NCBI GenBank assembly: GCA_021733925.1 | Contig: JAIPJY010000023.1 | Span: forward strand, 1-64,000 | Reading direction: 5' to 3' | DNA length: 64,000 nucleotides | Origin: Prosthecobacter sp. | GTDB taxonomy: Bacteria > Verrucomicrobiota > Verrucomicrobiia > Verrucomicrobiales > Verrucomicrobiaceae | Part shown: positions 24,261 through 33,610 of the stretch, piece by piece | Numbering within the stretch: the first letter of the stretch is position 1 | Layout: every line of letters begins with the position of its first letter | The notes under the pieces: generated by a model | Database searches by the model: none | Told to the model about the DNA's origin: nothing | What the model saw: only the letters and a program-made list of their open reading frames with translations | Position numbers and translations under genes: made by a program

Positions 24261-26341
24261 GCCAGGCCACGTCTGAACCGCCACTCATCGCCATTGTGGG
24301 AAACCCGAACTCCGGGAAAACCACGCTCTTCAACCTGCTTACCGGGCTGAAGCAAAAAGTGGCCAACTACCCTGGGGTGACCGTCGAAAAGAAAATCGGC
24401 GAGTGCTACAGCCAGCATGGGAAAAAACTGCGGCTGATCGACCTGCCCGGTGCCTACAGCCTGAACGCGCGCTCGCCGGATGAAGCGGTGCTGCGCGATG
24501 TATTGCTGGGGCGCAGGCCTGAAACGCCGCGCCCAGACCGGGTGGTGTGTGTGGTGGATTCGGCCAATCTGGAGCGCAATCTTTACATGGTCAGCCAGGT
24601 GCTTGAGCTCGGCCTGCCGACAATTTTGGTGCTGAACATGATGGACGTGGCGGTGCAGCGCGAGTGGCGCATTGACGCGGCCAAATTGTCCGAACTGCTC
24701 GGCGTCGTGGTGATTCAAACGCAGGCGGTGAGCGGTCAGGGATTGATTGAACTCAAGCTCGCGCTTAGTCGTGAGGACCTCACGCCGCCGAAGTGGCAGA
24801 GTGCGAAGCTGCCTGAAGGGGTGAAGGCCGCACTGGAACAAAGTCGCGGCCCCTTGTGCGAGACGGGAGCCATTCACAGCAGGGCTTCGCTGCTGGAGCC
24901 CTTGTATTTGCTGTCTGACCACAATCCGACGCACGATGGCATCGCGGACACGCAGATCGGGCGCATTCAGGAGCTGCGCAGCCGCATGGAAGCGAGCTTT
25001 CCGGGCTGGGAGGATGAACTCGTCGCGGAGCGCTACCGAGGCATCGAGAAACTGTGCGAGCAGGTTTTGAAACGGCCTGATCAGGAGATCGAAACCATCA
25101 CCACGAAAATTGACCGCATCCTGCTGCACCCGGTGCTGGGATTCGTGAACCTGCTGCTGGTGCTCGGGCTGCTGTTCTTTCTTATTTTCAAGGTGGCTGA
25201 AGGGCCGATGGGCTGGATTGAGGACGGGTTCGGTCAATTGGGCACGTGGGTGGAGGGGCTGATGTCTGCCGGGGATTTTCGCGATCTCATCGTGAATGGC
25301 GTTGTGCCCGGAGTTGGCGGCGTGGTCATCTTCCTGCCGCAGATTCTCATCCTGTTCTTCTTCATCGGCATCATGGAGGACACGGGTTACATGTCGCGTC
25401 TTGCCTTCATCATGGACTGGGCGATGAGCAAGGTGGGACTCAATGGCAAATCGTTCCTGCCATTCCTGAGTTCGTATGCCTGTGCCATTCCCGGTGTGAT
25501 GGCGGCGCGGACGATCGACAGTCCCAAGGACCGGCTGATCACCATTTTGATCGCGCCTCTGGCCTCCTGCTCGGCGCGTTTGCCGGTGTATTCCCTGCTT
25601 ATTGGCGTGTTGTTTCCTGTGGGGGAAGTCGGAGCGCTGACACAGGCGGGCATCATGCTGGGGCTGTATGCGCTGGGCACGTTTGGTGCGTTCTTCTTCG
25701 CCTGGGTGTTTAACAAGTGTGTCATGAAGGGCTCGGCGAGCCCGATGATTCTGGAAATGCCGTCTTACAAGATGCCTGCGATCAAAAGCATCCTTCTGCA
25801 TGTGTGGCAGCGTGCGCGCATGTTTTTGGTTCGTGCCGGAACGATCATCATGGGCATTTCCATTCTGATCTGGGCCGCCTCCACCTACCCGAAGAGCGAC
25901 ACGGAGGACAAGTCGCTCCAGCTTGAAAACAGTTTTGCGGGGCGTGCCGGCAAGCTGATCGAGCCCGCTATCGCTCCGCTCGGCTATGACTGGAAGATCG
26001 GCATCGGGCTTATTGGCAGCTTTGCCGCCCGTGAGGTGTTCAATTCCACGATGGGCGTCGTGTATGCGGTGGAAAGCGAAGATGACAGCAATCTGACGCC
26101 ACTGCGGGACAAACTGGCCTCCGAACGCCGTCCTGATGGTCGTGCGGTGTACACGCCGCTCGTTTGCATCAGCCTGCTGGTTTTTTACGTCTTTGCCATG
26201 CAGTGCGTCAGCACCATCGCCATCGTGAAGCGTGAGACGGGCAGCTGGAAATGGGCGATGTTTCAGCTCGGATACATGACAGGAACGGCGTATGTACTAA
26301 GCCTGCTGATTTTCCAAGTCGGCAGTGCGCTGGGCTACTAA
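24257..26341 (+). CDS. feoB: Ferrous iron transporter FeoB
   Basis: Inner-membrane Fe(II) transporter with an N-terminal G-domain. G1 is GNPNSGKTT (15-23), G3 is DLPG (62-65) and G4 is NMMD (127-130). The G-domain is followed by a helical GDI-type linker and a membrane domain with about eight helices, including the Gate motifs with cysteines (FLSSYACAIPGVMAARTI and LASCSARLPVYSLL). The 694 residues are normal. Operon: feoA-feoB-small cysteine-rich protein. Confidence 0.97.
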   Translation: MSQATSEPPLIAIVGNPNSGKTTLFNLLTGLKQKVANYPGVTVEKKIGECYSQHGKKLRLIDLPGAYSLNARSPDEAVLRDVLLGRRPETPRPDRVVCVVDSANLERNLYMVSQVLELGLPTILVLNMMDVAVQREWRIDAAKLSELLGVVVIQTQAVSGQGLIELKLALSREDLTPPKWQSAKLPEGVKAALEQSRGPLCETGAIHSRASLLEPLYLLSDHNPTHDGIADTQIGRIQELRSRMEASFPGWEDELVAERYRGIEKLCEQVLKRPDQEIETITTKIDRILLHPVLGFVNLLLVLGLLFFLIFKVAEGPMGWIEDGFGQLGTWVEGLMSAGDFRDLIVNGVVPGVGGVVIFLPQILILFFFIGIMEDTGYMSRLAFIMDWAMSKVGLNGKSFLPFLSSYACAIPGVMAARTIDSPKDRLITILIAPLASCSARLPVYSLLIGVLFPVGEVGALTQAGIMLGLYALGTFGAFFFAWVFNKCVMKGSASPMILEMPSYKMPAIKSILLHVWQRARMFLVRAGTIIMGISILIWAASTYPKSDTEDKSLQLENSFAGRAGKLIEPAIAPLGYDWKIGIGLIGSFAAREVFNSTMGVVYAVESEDDSNLTPLRDKLASERRPDGRAVYTPLVCISLLVFYVFAMQCVSTIAIVKRETGSWKWAMFQLGYMTGTAYVLSLLIFQVGSALGY

Positions 26342-26353
26342 CCTCCTTATCCT

Positions 26354-26482
26354 ATGAACGCAGACTGGCAATCCATCGCAGCAATCGCGGTCGTGCTCGT
26401 CACGATCACACTTTTCATTGTCCGCTCCGCCAAACGCCGGAAGAAACCGGGCTGCGGTGGCAGTTGCGGCTGTGGGAAATGA
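26354..26482 (+). CDS. FeoB-associated Cys-rich membrane protein
   Basis: A 42-residue protein starting 12 bases after feoB, too small for most gene finders. One membrane helix (IAAIAVVLVTITLFIV) is followed by a basic stretch (RSAKRRKK) and a cysteine-rich C-terminus PGCGGSCGCGK. This is the pattern of the small FeoB-associated cysteine-rich proteins found at the end of feo operons, proposed to help FeoB function or assembly. Its position and composition make it a real gene. Confidence 0.85.
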   Translation: MNADWQSIAAIAVVLVTITLFIVRSAKRRKKPGCGGSCGCGK

Positions 26483-26497
26483 GGCGCACAATGCGCC

Positions 26498-27349
26498 ATG
26501 ATAGCGATTGACCTCTGCACGTTCGATCCCGGTGTTGCCGCCAAGACGCCAGCAGGGTTTGCTGCGGCGGTGGTGGATTGTGTGGAGGCTTCCTGGGACA
26601 ATGGGGCAGACATTGTGCTGCTGCCTGAATTTACCTGGCTGGGGATGGAGTCGCTGGTGGAGCCGAAAACGCTTCAACGGGTGTCCGAGGTGTTTTGGGG
26701 GGAACTGCTGCCGGCGCTGAAATCACTGCTGATCCGCCCCGGCAAGGCGGTTGTGCTTGGCACAGTGCCGTTTTGGGATGCGGAACGGCAGGAACTGCGC
26801 AATCGGGCACCGATCCTGGTGGAGGACCGAATCCTGTACCAGGACAAGCTGCACCTGACGCCGTGGGAGTCGGATTTTTCGCCGGGCACGGAACTGCGCC
26901 TCTGGGAGTTTGCCGGGCTGCGCTTTGCGGTGGTGATCTGCCTCGACATCGAAATTCCAGAAATCAGCACGCGGCTGCGCGGGGCGGGGGTGGATGTGTT
27001 GCTGGTGCCGAGCGCCACGGAGACGGTTTTGGGCGTCGAGCGAGTGGATCGCTGCGCCTCAGCACGTGCTGTGGAACTGGGCTGCATCGTCGGCGTGTGC
27101 CACCTGACGGGCAAGGCTGAAGCGGGGTTGATCGATGAAAATGTGGGCCGCACGGCGGTTTATTTTCCTTCACAGGCGGCGTTCCGCGATGATCCACGGT
27201 GGAATGAGAGTGAGATCTACGAGAGCGGCAGCCACAAGCAGCGGCTGATCTTCGATCCCAAGCTCCTGCAGGTCATGCGCAGGATGCCACTGGAGACGAA
27301 TCCATCGCTCTTGAAAAAAATGCCAGCTTTCGAACTGGTGCAGGACTGA
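26498..27349 (+). CDS. Carbon-nitrogen hydrolase (nitrilase superfamily)
   Basis: A 283-residue protein with the Glu-Lys-Cys catalytic triad: E in LLPEFTWLG, K in QDKLHLTPWE and C in VVICLDIEIPE. This layout belongs to the amidase branch (omega-amidase, carbamoyl-putrescine amidase and similar). The substrate cannot be told from the sequence. It starts 15 bases after the small Feo protein and may be read through from feoAB, but no functional link is apparent. Confidence 0.88.
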   Translation: MIAIDLCTFDPGVAAKTPAGFAAAVVDCVEASWDNGADIVLLPEFTWLGMESLVEPKTLQRVSEVFWGELLPALKSLLIRPGKAVVLGTVPFWDAERQELRNRAPILVEDRILYQDKLHLTPWESDFSPGTELRLWEFAGLRFAVVICLDIEIPEISTRLRGAGVDVLLVPSATETVLGVERVDRCASARAVELGCIVGVCHLTGKAEAGLIDENVGRTAVYFPSQAAFRDDPRWNESEIYESGSHKQRLIFDPKLLQVMRRMPLETNPSLLKKMPAFELVQD

Positions 27350-27362
27350 TCCCAGCCACGGC

Positions 27363-28211
27363 TCAAGCCTTGGCCTTGGACTTGGAGGCGGCATGGCCCG
27401 CGACCTTGGTGTCGGATTTGGACCTGCTCGATTTCTGCTTGTGGACCGGTTTTTCAGTTTCAGGTCCAGATTTGGTTTTCGATCGGGCTTCGTTTTCTTC
27501 GGCCCGCTTCTTTTCACCCTCGGTGGGCACGATGCGAGCCACTTCGATTGGCAGTGCTGAAGTCGTGGCAGGGGCATTGAGTGCAGGAGAACCGTCCACC
27601 TCTGCTACAGCTGAGGCAGATTTTTCTTTCTCGCTAGGCGGCAGGGAGCCTTTGGTGATGACCACTTTGGCACCGACATTCACGGTGTTGAACAGGTCGA
27701 CCACATCCTTCATGCCCATGCGCACGCAGCCATAGCTGGCAGGCTTGCCCAGCCGGTTTTCTTCCGGGGTGCCGTGGATGTAAATGAAACGGTTGAAAGC
27801 GTTTTTGTTGGAAGTTTCCATGCCACGCAGCCAGAGGATGCGCGAGACGATGGGATCACGGCCTGGAGCGTTGGGTTTGAGCACTTCGCCGTTCCAGCGG
27901 CGGCTTTTCAAAACTGCTCCCGCAGGCAGGCCTTGGCCGATTTTGGCGATGACTTCATGCTGACCCAAGGGGGTGCGGTTGCTGCCCTTCTGGTCACCGA
28001 GCCCGAACTTCGAAGTCGAGATGACATACTCCTTGGTGAGCTTGCCTTCGCTGTAGATGCCGAGTTTCTGATCTTTAACGCTGACCACCACATCTCCTTT
28101 AGGTGGTGAGGTACATTGACTGAGCGTTCCAGCCAGCAGAACCCCCCCAACGACCTTCAAGAGGCAGTCATCGATACGGGATTTTTTAGAAGTCCGGCCA
28201 AAAAGCAGCAT
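27363..28211 (-). CDS. L,D-transpeptidase lipoprotein (YkuD)
   Basis: Peptidoglycan or lipoprotein cross-linking enzyme of the ErfK/YbiS/YcfS/YnhG type. The N-terminus is a lipoprotein signal (VVGGVLLAGTLSQC, C33). The YkuD domain spans about 41-195, with the active-site motif HGTPEENRLGKPASYGCVRM; H146, S159, C162 and R164 are the expected residues. The C-terminal 90 residues are disordered and rich in Lys, Ser, Ala and Glu, suggesting contact with an acidic wall polymer. It is convergent with the nitrilase gene, 13 bases apart. Confidence 0.93.
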   Translation of the reverse strand: MLLFGRTSKKSRIDDCLLKVVGGVLLAGTLSQCTSPPKGDVVVSVKDQKLGIYSEGKLTKEYVISTSKFGLGDQKGSNRTPLGQHEVIAKIGQGLPAGAVLKSRRWNGEVLKPNAPGRDPIVSRILWLRGMETSNKNAFNRFIYIHGTPEENRLGKPASYGCVRMGMKDVVDLFNTVNVGAKVVITKGSLPPSEKEKSASAVAEVDGSPALNAPATTSALPIEVARIVPTEGEKKRAEENEARSKTKSGPETEKPVHKQKSSRSKSDTKVAGHAASKSKAKA

Positions 28212-28382
28212 GAGCTAGAAGAATGATATAAGCTAAGAATTTCGCAACCCTGAATTATTATTACCGTGGTCAACGTCGGGAACCAAGCATCTATTTCGCA
28301 AGACCCGTGCCATTTGAGCGATAGATACTTGTCCGACGGGGTAGTATGCCATTCTTTCCCCCGTTATACAACCCCCGCAAAC

Positions 28383-28865
28383 ATGGACGAACCGCTTCTC
28401 ATTATCCGCCCCTATCAGGACAAGGACCTGTCGCAATTGCGCCAGATCACGGTGGCATCCTTTGGCAGCGTCGCCCTGGAGCAGATGCTTGAGCATAAAT
28501 TTGGGCTCTGGAATGAGCGCGACTGGAAGGTGCGCAAGGCCAACCACATCGATGATGACGTGACGCAGTGTCCGGAGGGGTGTTTCGTGGCCGAGCGTGG
28601 CGCCGAGGTTCTTGGCTACATCACCACCCGGCTGGACCGTGTGAATGAGCGGGGCCGCATTCCCAACATCGCCGTGGTAGAAAGCGCCCGGGGATTGGGG
28701 CTTGGGCGCCGTCTGATCCAGCATGCGCTCGATTACATGCGAGATGAGGGCATGAAGCTCGCGCAGATCGAAACCATGGCCTCAAATGCCATCGGCCAGC
28801 ACCTGTATCCGAGCTGTGGTTTTGAGGAAGTTGCCCGCCAGGTGCACTATGCGATGAAGCTCTGA
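28383..28865 (+). CDS. GNAT family N-acetyltransferase
   Basis: A 160-residue acyl-CoA-dependent acetyltransferase. The core is intact: LLIIRPYQDKDLSQLRQIT at the start, EVLGYITTRLD, then the acetyl-CoA-binding strand-loop IPNIAVVESARGLGLGRRLI (consensus Q/RxxGxG/A) and a C-terminal LYPSCGFEEVARQVHYAMKL. I chose the ATG at 28383. The 171-base gap upstream holds no gene. The substrate is unknown. Confidence 0.88.
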   Translation: MDEPLLIIRPYQDKDLSQLRQITVASFGSVALEQMLEHKFGLWNERDWKVRKANHIDDDVTQCPEGCFVAERGAEVLGYITTRLDRVNERGRIPNIAVVESARGLGLGRRLIQHALDYMRDEGMKLAQIETMASNAIGQHLYPSCGFEEVARQVHYAMKL

Positions 28866-28946
28866 CCCCGTCCGTCGGATGTCTGCGGGTTTGCATTGTC
28901 CCCCAAACTGGCCGATAAACCCCGCCTCCTACTCTAGAAAACGCTT

Positions 28947-30602
28947 GTGACCACCCCACGCAGACCCGAACACGCCCCGAAGAAACCCTCCCTTTTCAGC
29001 CGCCTCAAAGACGGCCTGAAACGCGTCATTGGCGGAGACAAGAAGAAGGTGTCGGCCCATGTGCCTGCCAAAGATCCTGGCCATTCAAAGGAGCACCATC
29101 CCGCCACTATTCACGCCCACAAGCGTCCTCATGAGGACAAGCCGCGTGAGCTCGCCCCCCGTCAACCGGGCGAAGGCCGTCCGCCGCGTGAACGTGGTGA
29201 CCGTCCAGAGCGTGATGGCCGCCCGCCGCGTGAGCGTGGTGACCGTCCGGAGCGCCCAGAGCGTGATGGCCGCCGCGGCCCGCCGCGTGGCCGTGAGCGC
29301 GATGACAAGCGTCCACCGCGTGGCCCCCGTGAGGACAAGCCGGTGCGCGAAAATCACGCCCCGGTGGCACCGCCCCCGCCGCCACCCGTTCCTGAAGGCC
29401 CCTTTCCTGAAGCCTTTGAAGTGCTCGGTCTTTCGCCAGCCGTGCTGGCCGCCATTCGTGAATCCGGCTACGAAAAGCCCACGACCATTCAGGAAAAGTC
29501 CATCCCCATCATTCTCACGGGCAGGGATGTCATCGGTGCTTCGCAGACCGGCACTGGCAAGACCGCTGCCTTCGCCCTGCCCACACTCACTCGGATGGGG
29601 GCTCCTGGGAAATTCCGTGTTCTCGTTCTCGAACCCGTCCGCGAACTGGCGGCGCAGGTGGTCGAACAGTTTGAAAAATATGGCAAGCACACCGGGCTGC
29701 GAGTTCTCCTCGTCCACGGTGGTGTTGGCTACGACAAGCAGCGCAAAGGCCTGCAGGAGGGTGTTGATATTGTCGTCGCCACCCCCGGACGACTTCTTGA
29801 TTTCATGCAGGAGGGCATTGCCGACCTTCGCGGTATCGAAGTGCTGATCTTGGATGAAGTCGATCGCATGCTGGACATGGGATTCCTTCCCGACGTGCGC
29901 CGCATCATTGAAAAAACCCCGTCTGCGCGCCAGACGCTGTTTTTCTCCGCCACCATGCCGCCGCAGATCAAGAGCCTCGCGGATTTCGCTCTCAAAGATC
30001 CTGAAAGCGTCGAAGTGGGCATCCGCTTCTCCGCTGCGGAGACTGTCAGCCACTACATGTATCCGATCGCCAGCGATCAGCGCATGGAACTCCTGCTGGC
30101 GATCCTGAAGCAGACGCATTTCGAGAGCGTCATGATTTTCACACGCACCAAGGTGCAGGCCGACCAGATCTACTCCGCACTCAACCAGCTCAACGAATAC
30201 AAGGTCGCCGTCATGCACTCTGACATCGGCCAGCGCGATCGCGAACGCGCGCTGCAGGGCTTCCGCAACGGTGAATTCGAAATCATCGTCGCCACCGACC
30301 TTGCCGCACGTGGTCTGGATGTCAGCGGCGTGACGCACGTCATCAACTACATGGTCCCCGAGCATTCGGAAGACTACGTGCATCGTATTGGCCGCACCGG
30401 TCGTGCGCAGAAGGAAGGCGATGCCTTCACTCTCTTTGCTGCCGATGAGCTCATGAACGTGGCTTCCATCGAGCGTCTCATCAGTCAGAAGATCGAGCGT
30501 CGGAAGCTTGAAGGCTTCAGTTACAAATACACCACCGCTCTCGACGACGAAGACCGCGCTCGCGCCATCCTCACCGGCCGGAAAAAGAAGCGGAGACGGT
30601 AA
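28947..30602 (+). CDS. DEAD-box RNA helicase, RhlE-like, with basic N-terminal extension
   Basis: ATP-dependent RNA helicase of 551 residues; GTG start. The first 150 residues are a disordered Arg/Pro/Asp/Glu-rich extension with repeats of the RERGDRPERDGRPP type, likely an RNA-binding or condensate-forming arm at the unusual N-terminal end. The helicase core follows: Q motif (TTIQEKSIPI), motif I ASQTGTGKT (198-206), Ia PVREL, motif II DEVD (303-306, in place of DEAD), motif III SAT (334-336), and ARGLD and HRIGRTGR in the second domain. The gene stands alone. Cold shock or ribosome assembly roles are usual for the family. Confidence 0.93.
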   Translation: MTTPRRPEHAPKKPSLFSRLKDGLKRVIGGDKKKVSAHVPAKDPGHSKEHHPATIHAHKRPHEDKPRELAPRQPGEGRPPRERGDRPERDGRPPRERGDRPERPERDGRRGPPRGRERDDKRPPRGPREDKPVRENHAPVAPPPPPPVPEGPFPEAFEVLGLSPAVLAAIRESGYEKPTTIQEKSIPIILTGRDVIGASQTGTGKTAAFALPTLTRMGAPGKFRVLVLEPVRELAAQVVEQFEKYGKHTGLRVLLVHGGVGYDKQRKGLQEGVDIVVATPGRLLDFMQEGIADLRGIEVLILDEVDRMLDMGFLPDVRRIIEKTPSARQTLFFSATMPPQIKSLADFALKDPESVEVGIRFSAAETVSHYMYPIASDQRMELLLAILKQTHFESVMIFTRTKVQADQIYSALNQLNEYKVAVMHSDIGQRDRERALQGFRNGEFEIIVATDLAARGLDVSGVTHVINYMVPEHSEDYVHRIGRTGRAQKEGDAFTLFAADELMNVASIERLISQKIERRKLEGFSYKYTTALDDEDRARAILTGRKKKRRR

Positions 30603-30961
30603 GACGAATTATCGCCCAGGCTTTGAGTCGCTCGTAATGTAATGTAATGCGGGCGGTGTCATGTCTGGTCGGTGCGTGAAGAGCGCCGTGAGCATCTGCT
30701 GCATGCTGGGTAGTACGCCGAGCCAGGTGACGCGGAGCTTGTAGCGGCGGGAGAATTGAAACACGAGCCTGGCAAAGTCGAAGGTGCGGTCATGGCCGCT
30801 GCGTTCGTAGCCGAAGCGCAGAGACAGGCGTTTGCAAATGTGACCGCGCTGCAATTGCTCAATGGCCCAAGCGCAGTCTCACGCAGACAAAGTATCTGTC
30901 TCACTGGCTCATGCTCGCCGGGATGGAGATGAGCCGCAAGAAGCAGCTGTGTGTGCGCTGA
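30603..30961. other. Intergenic region with probable gene remnants
   Basis: No intact gene is present. On the minus strand, 30609-30854 reads as 81 residues with protein-like composition (for example RTFDFARLVFQFSRRYKLRV). On the plus strand, a short frame ending at 30961 reads QTKYLSHWLMLAGMEMSRKK. Neither is recognisable. They may be leftovers of a decayed gene at the edge of the exopolysaccharide locus. The TAATGTAATGTAATG near 30635 is a trivial short tandem repeat. Confidence 0.3.
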
Positions 30962-31627
30962 TCAGAACGCCAGTGCCGGTCCCTGCTGGTTTCGGACATA
31001 TTTCAGGACGGCTTCGGTGCGTGATCTGACCTTGGGCTTCTGATAGATCGTTTTCAAATAGTCCCGCACGGTTTCATAGCTGATGCCCATTTCAAAAGCG
31101 GCCTCTTTGGCGCTCATACCTCTCACAAACAGACCCAGCAGTTCATTTTCACGGTGCGTAATGCCGGGAATGCGAGGCTGTACTTTGGCCGACTTGGTTT
31201 GAAACGCTGAGATCACCACGCGTGAAATGGCAGGGCTCAGAGGACCTCCGCCAATCGCGGCTGCGCGCACGGCTTCGATTAGATGTTCAGTCGGTGCAGT
31301 CTTCAGCACGTAGCCACAAGCACCGGCCTTCAGCGCTGCGAAGACCTGCTGAGGAGTGTCATCTCCGGTGAGCATGACGAATGCTGTGGCAGGCAAGTGG
31401 GATGCGAGCATGCCGAGGCAGTCAATGCCGGTCTTTCCTGGCAGTTTCATGTCTAGCAGCACGACATTCGGCCGAGAGTCCAAAATGGATGCCACGGCCT
31501 GCTCGGCGTTGTTGAAAATATCCAGAAGTTCAAAGCCACGCTCTGGCACAAGAAGTTTTCTCAGAAGCGCCTGAAAATGCGGATCATCCTCGACACAGGC
31601 GACACGGATGGAGGGCGGGGTGTTCAT
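30962..31627 (-). CDS. LuxR/NarL-type response regulator
   Basis: A 221-residue two-component regulator with a receiver domain (about 6-125; acidic pocket E13/D14/D15, phospho-acceptor D59 in VVLLDMKLPG, and K109 in YVLKTAPT) and a C-terminal LuxR-type helix-turn-helix (THRENELLGLFVRGMSAKEA, then GISYETVRDYLKTIYQK). It is the last gene of the long minus-strand exopolysaccharide cluster, which suggests it controls that locus. No histidine kinase lies in the window next to it. Confidence 0.93.
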   Translation of the reverse strand: MNTPPSIRVACVEDDPHFQALLRKLLVPERGFELLDIFNNAEQAVASILDSRPNVVLLDMKLPGKTGIDCLGMLASHLPATAFVMLTGDDTPQQVFAALKAGACGYVLKTAPTEHLIEAVRAAAIGGGPLSPAISRVVISAFQTKSAKVQPRIPGITHRENELLGLFVRGMSAKEAAFEMGISYETVRDYLKTIYQKPKVRSRTEAVLKYVRNQQGPALAF

Positions 31628-31663
31628 GATTTTGGAAGCTCAAAAAGGAACACTGAAAGTGTG

Positions 31664-32154
31664 TTACAATGGTACGCTCCGAACGAAACATGCAGACCGC
31701 AAGCCGGGTCGTCTCAAATCAGTCTTTTGAAGCAAGAATGAATCGAGGTTTAGGCTTTGCTGAACATGATTCAGCACGAATGCTGCCGATTGCTTATGCT
31801 GGACTGGTTGCATATTGCTGCCGAGCTGACTGACCCAGCGCCAGTTCAGGAAACGCAGAGGCTGGGCGTCGGCATATCGGATGATGATGAACATGGGCAT
31901 TAGGGCGAGGTCCTGCAGGGTGTAACGCCATGTTTCGCGAAATGGCACGCTGAGCCCGACTGCAGTTCAATGGCGGACAGCTGATGCACCAGCAGCATGC
32001 GCCATGCGAGTACTGTGGCACAGAGCGTCATCAGCAGGGCAAATTGAGGTCCTCTTCCGGCATGACTGAGAAACACGATCAAGATGGCGCCCGTTCGCAT
32101 GCCATCCAGTGAGGCGATGTGAAACACTCCCTGACGGAATGCTTTAGAATCCAT
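31664..32154 (-). pseudogene. Acyltransferase-3 family remnant (internal deletion and frameshift)
   Basis: From the ATG at 32154 the frame begins ASLDGMRTGAILIVFLSHAG, the hallmark start of membrane O-acyltransferases (acyltransferase-3) that acetylate polysaccharides. It then stops at 31900 after about 84 residues. A second frame (from about 31948) gives FRETWRYTLQDLALMPMFII and RFLNWRWVSQLG, which matches the C-terminal part of the same family. The normal protein has 350-400 residues, so about 200 residues in the middle are missing and the frame changes at the join. The start overlaps the end of the upstream glycosyltransferase gene by 11 bases, as in an intact operon. Confidence 0.75.
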
Positions 32155-33544
32155 GACTGGGGATGAGCATGGGTTGATGCTGGGGTTGCATCGACATGTC
32201 AGAGTCATCTGTCTGGCTGGCGAATCCCATGGGTGTGCCCCAGTCGGGTTTGGACGCACGATGGCCCAGCACCCAGCGATAGACCTCGTGTATCTGCACC
32301 GCCTTGGCCTCCCAGGAGTAAAACTTTCGCACGTGTGCCTGAGCGAGCTCTCCAGCGCTGTGCAGTTGGGCAGGATCCTCCCGCAGTTCCGTCAGCAGTT
32401 GACGGAGCCGTGTGACGATGTCCTCACGCGTGGTCATGGGCAGCACGTAGCCGGCTCCCGAAGGCACCAGTTCGGGCGGGCTCCCGTGATCCAGAACTAT
32501 GGATGGGATTCCCAGCGCCATGGCTTCGAGCACAGCGCCGCCGCCGAACTCACGAATGCTGGGGAAGACAAACAGATCACTCTCGCGCAGGCGAGCGCCG
32601 AGCTGGGCATGTGGGACAAAGCCATCCATGCGCACTCCGCCAGTGATGCCCTTTTTTTGCACCAGGACCTGCAGACGCTCGCGCTCCGGTCCTTCGCCAA
32701 TGATGTCGAGATGAACCGCGTCGCTGCGAACCAGTGGCGCCGCTGCCTCAATGAGCATGTCCACGCCCTTCAGCGCCACGAGGCGGCCGACGAAGGAAAC
32801 ACGGAGTGGCTTGGCTGAATCTGCGGAGGTTGTCGTCCTGGGGGTCAGCGGGATTTTTTCCAGATCGACTGCGTTCTCGGGTATGAAGATGCAACGGCTG
32901 CGAAGATGCGCGGGTATTTCATGCAGGGTCGTTCGAGAAGCGGTGAGAATGGCGTGCGCGGATTCACGTGTTTGCTTCAATTCCGGGGAGAAACGATAAA
33001 ACGCACGCAGCCGTCCTGCACCATCGCGCTCCTGCTGGCGCAAATCATTGAAGCCCTGCGGCCATGGAACGCCACCATTCAAAGGCCCTAGGACGAAGGG
33101 CACGCCAATCTTTTTCAACCGAGGCGCGATCCAGCTTGATGTGGTGGGAGAAAGCGGCAGCAGGCGGTGCACGAGATCAAACTCACCCGCGCGCAGCCTT
33201 GGGCCGAAGGCCTGCCAGAGTTTGCGCTCGAAGAAAGGATAAACGAGATTGGAGAACAAGGCATAGAGGCTCCAGTTGAAACCGCCTTTGCGGCTGAATT
33301 TCGTGGCCAGACTCCAGGAGAGGTGCTGCAGACGGCGGTTGTTGATGGCGGTGAAGTCAGTCCCCTCCACCATGCCGGCGCGAATGAAGTCATCTCGATT
33401 GCGCCACTCGGTGACGATGTGGGCATCGGTCTGTGCGGCGATTGCCTTCGCGCAGGACCAGCCAACCAGTGCCGCGCTGGTGAGTGTCGGATTGGCCGAT
33501 TCGGCGATGATGAGAGGGCGGATGCGACGAGGAGAGGATATCAT
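32144..33544 (-). CDS. Glycosyltransferase, GT4 type
   Basis: A 466-residue GT-B fold transferase. The C-terminal donor-binding half is clear: RVSFVGRLVALKGVDMLIEA, HLDIIGEGPERERL, then EFGGGAVLEAMALGIPSIVL with the E(x7)E motif. The N-terminal half (PRRIRPLIIAESANPTLTSA) is the acceptor domain. Retaining transfer from a nucleotide sugar during exopolysaccharide repeat-unit synthesis is likely; the sugar cannot be predicted. It appears full length. It lies 66 bases after the preceding glycosyltransferase. Confidence 0.9.
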   Translation of the reverse strand: MISSPRRIRPLIIAESANPTLTSAALVGWSCAKAIAAQTDAHIVTEWRNRDDFIRAGMVEGTDFTAINNRRLQHLSWSLATKFSRKGGFNWSLYALFSNLVYPFFERKLWQAFGPRLRAGEFDLVHRLLPLSPTTSSWIAPRLKKIGVPFVLGPLNGGVPWPQGFNDLRQQERDGAGRLRAFYRFSPELKQTRESAHAILTASRTTLHEIPAHLRSRCIFIPENAVDLEKIPLTPRTTTSADSAKPLRVSFVGRLVALKGVDMLIEAAAPLVRSDAVHLDIIGEGPERERLQVLVQKKGITGGVRMDGFVPHAQLGARLRESDLFVFPSIREFGGGAVLEAMALGIPSIVLDHGSPPELVPSGAGYVLPMTTREDIVTRLRQLLTELREDPAQLHSAGELAQAHVRKFYSWEAKAVQIHEVYRWVLGHRASKPDWGTPMGFASQTDDSDMSMQPQHQPMLIPSHGF

Positions 33545-33610
33545 TGTGTGAAACTGCGTTGCGGGTGCTGGAAAATTGCAGGGCTGTTTCGTGCAGAAAC
33601 CTCCCCTCGC

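Noticed and set aside
23996-25801. 601-codon minus-strand frame opposite feoA/feoB
   Set aside because: His/Gln/Arg-rich translation typical of a reverse-complement shadow; feoA and feoB have all their motifs.
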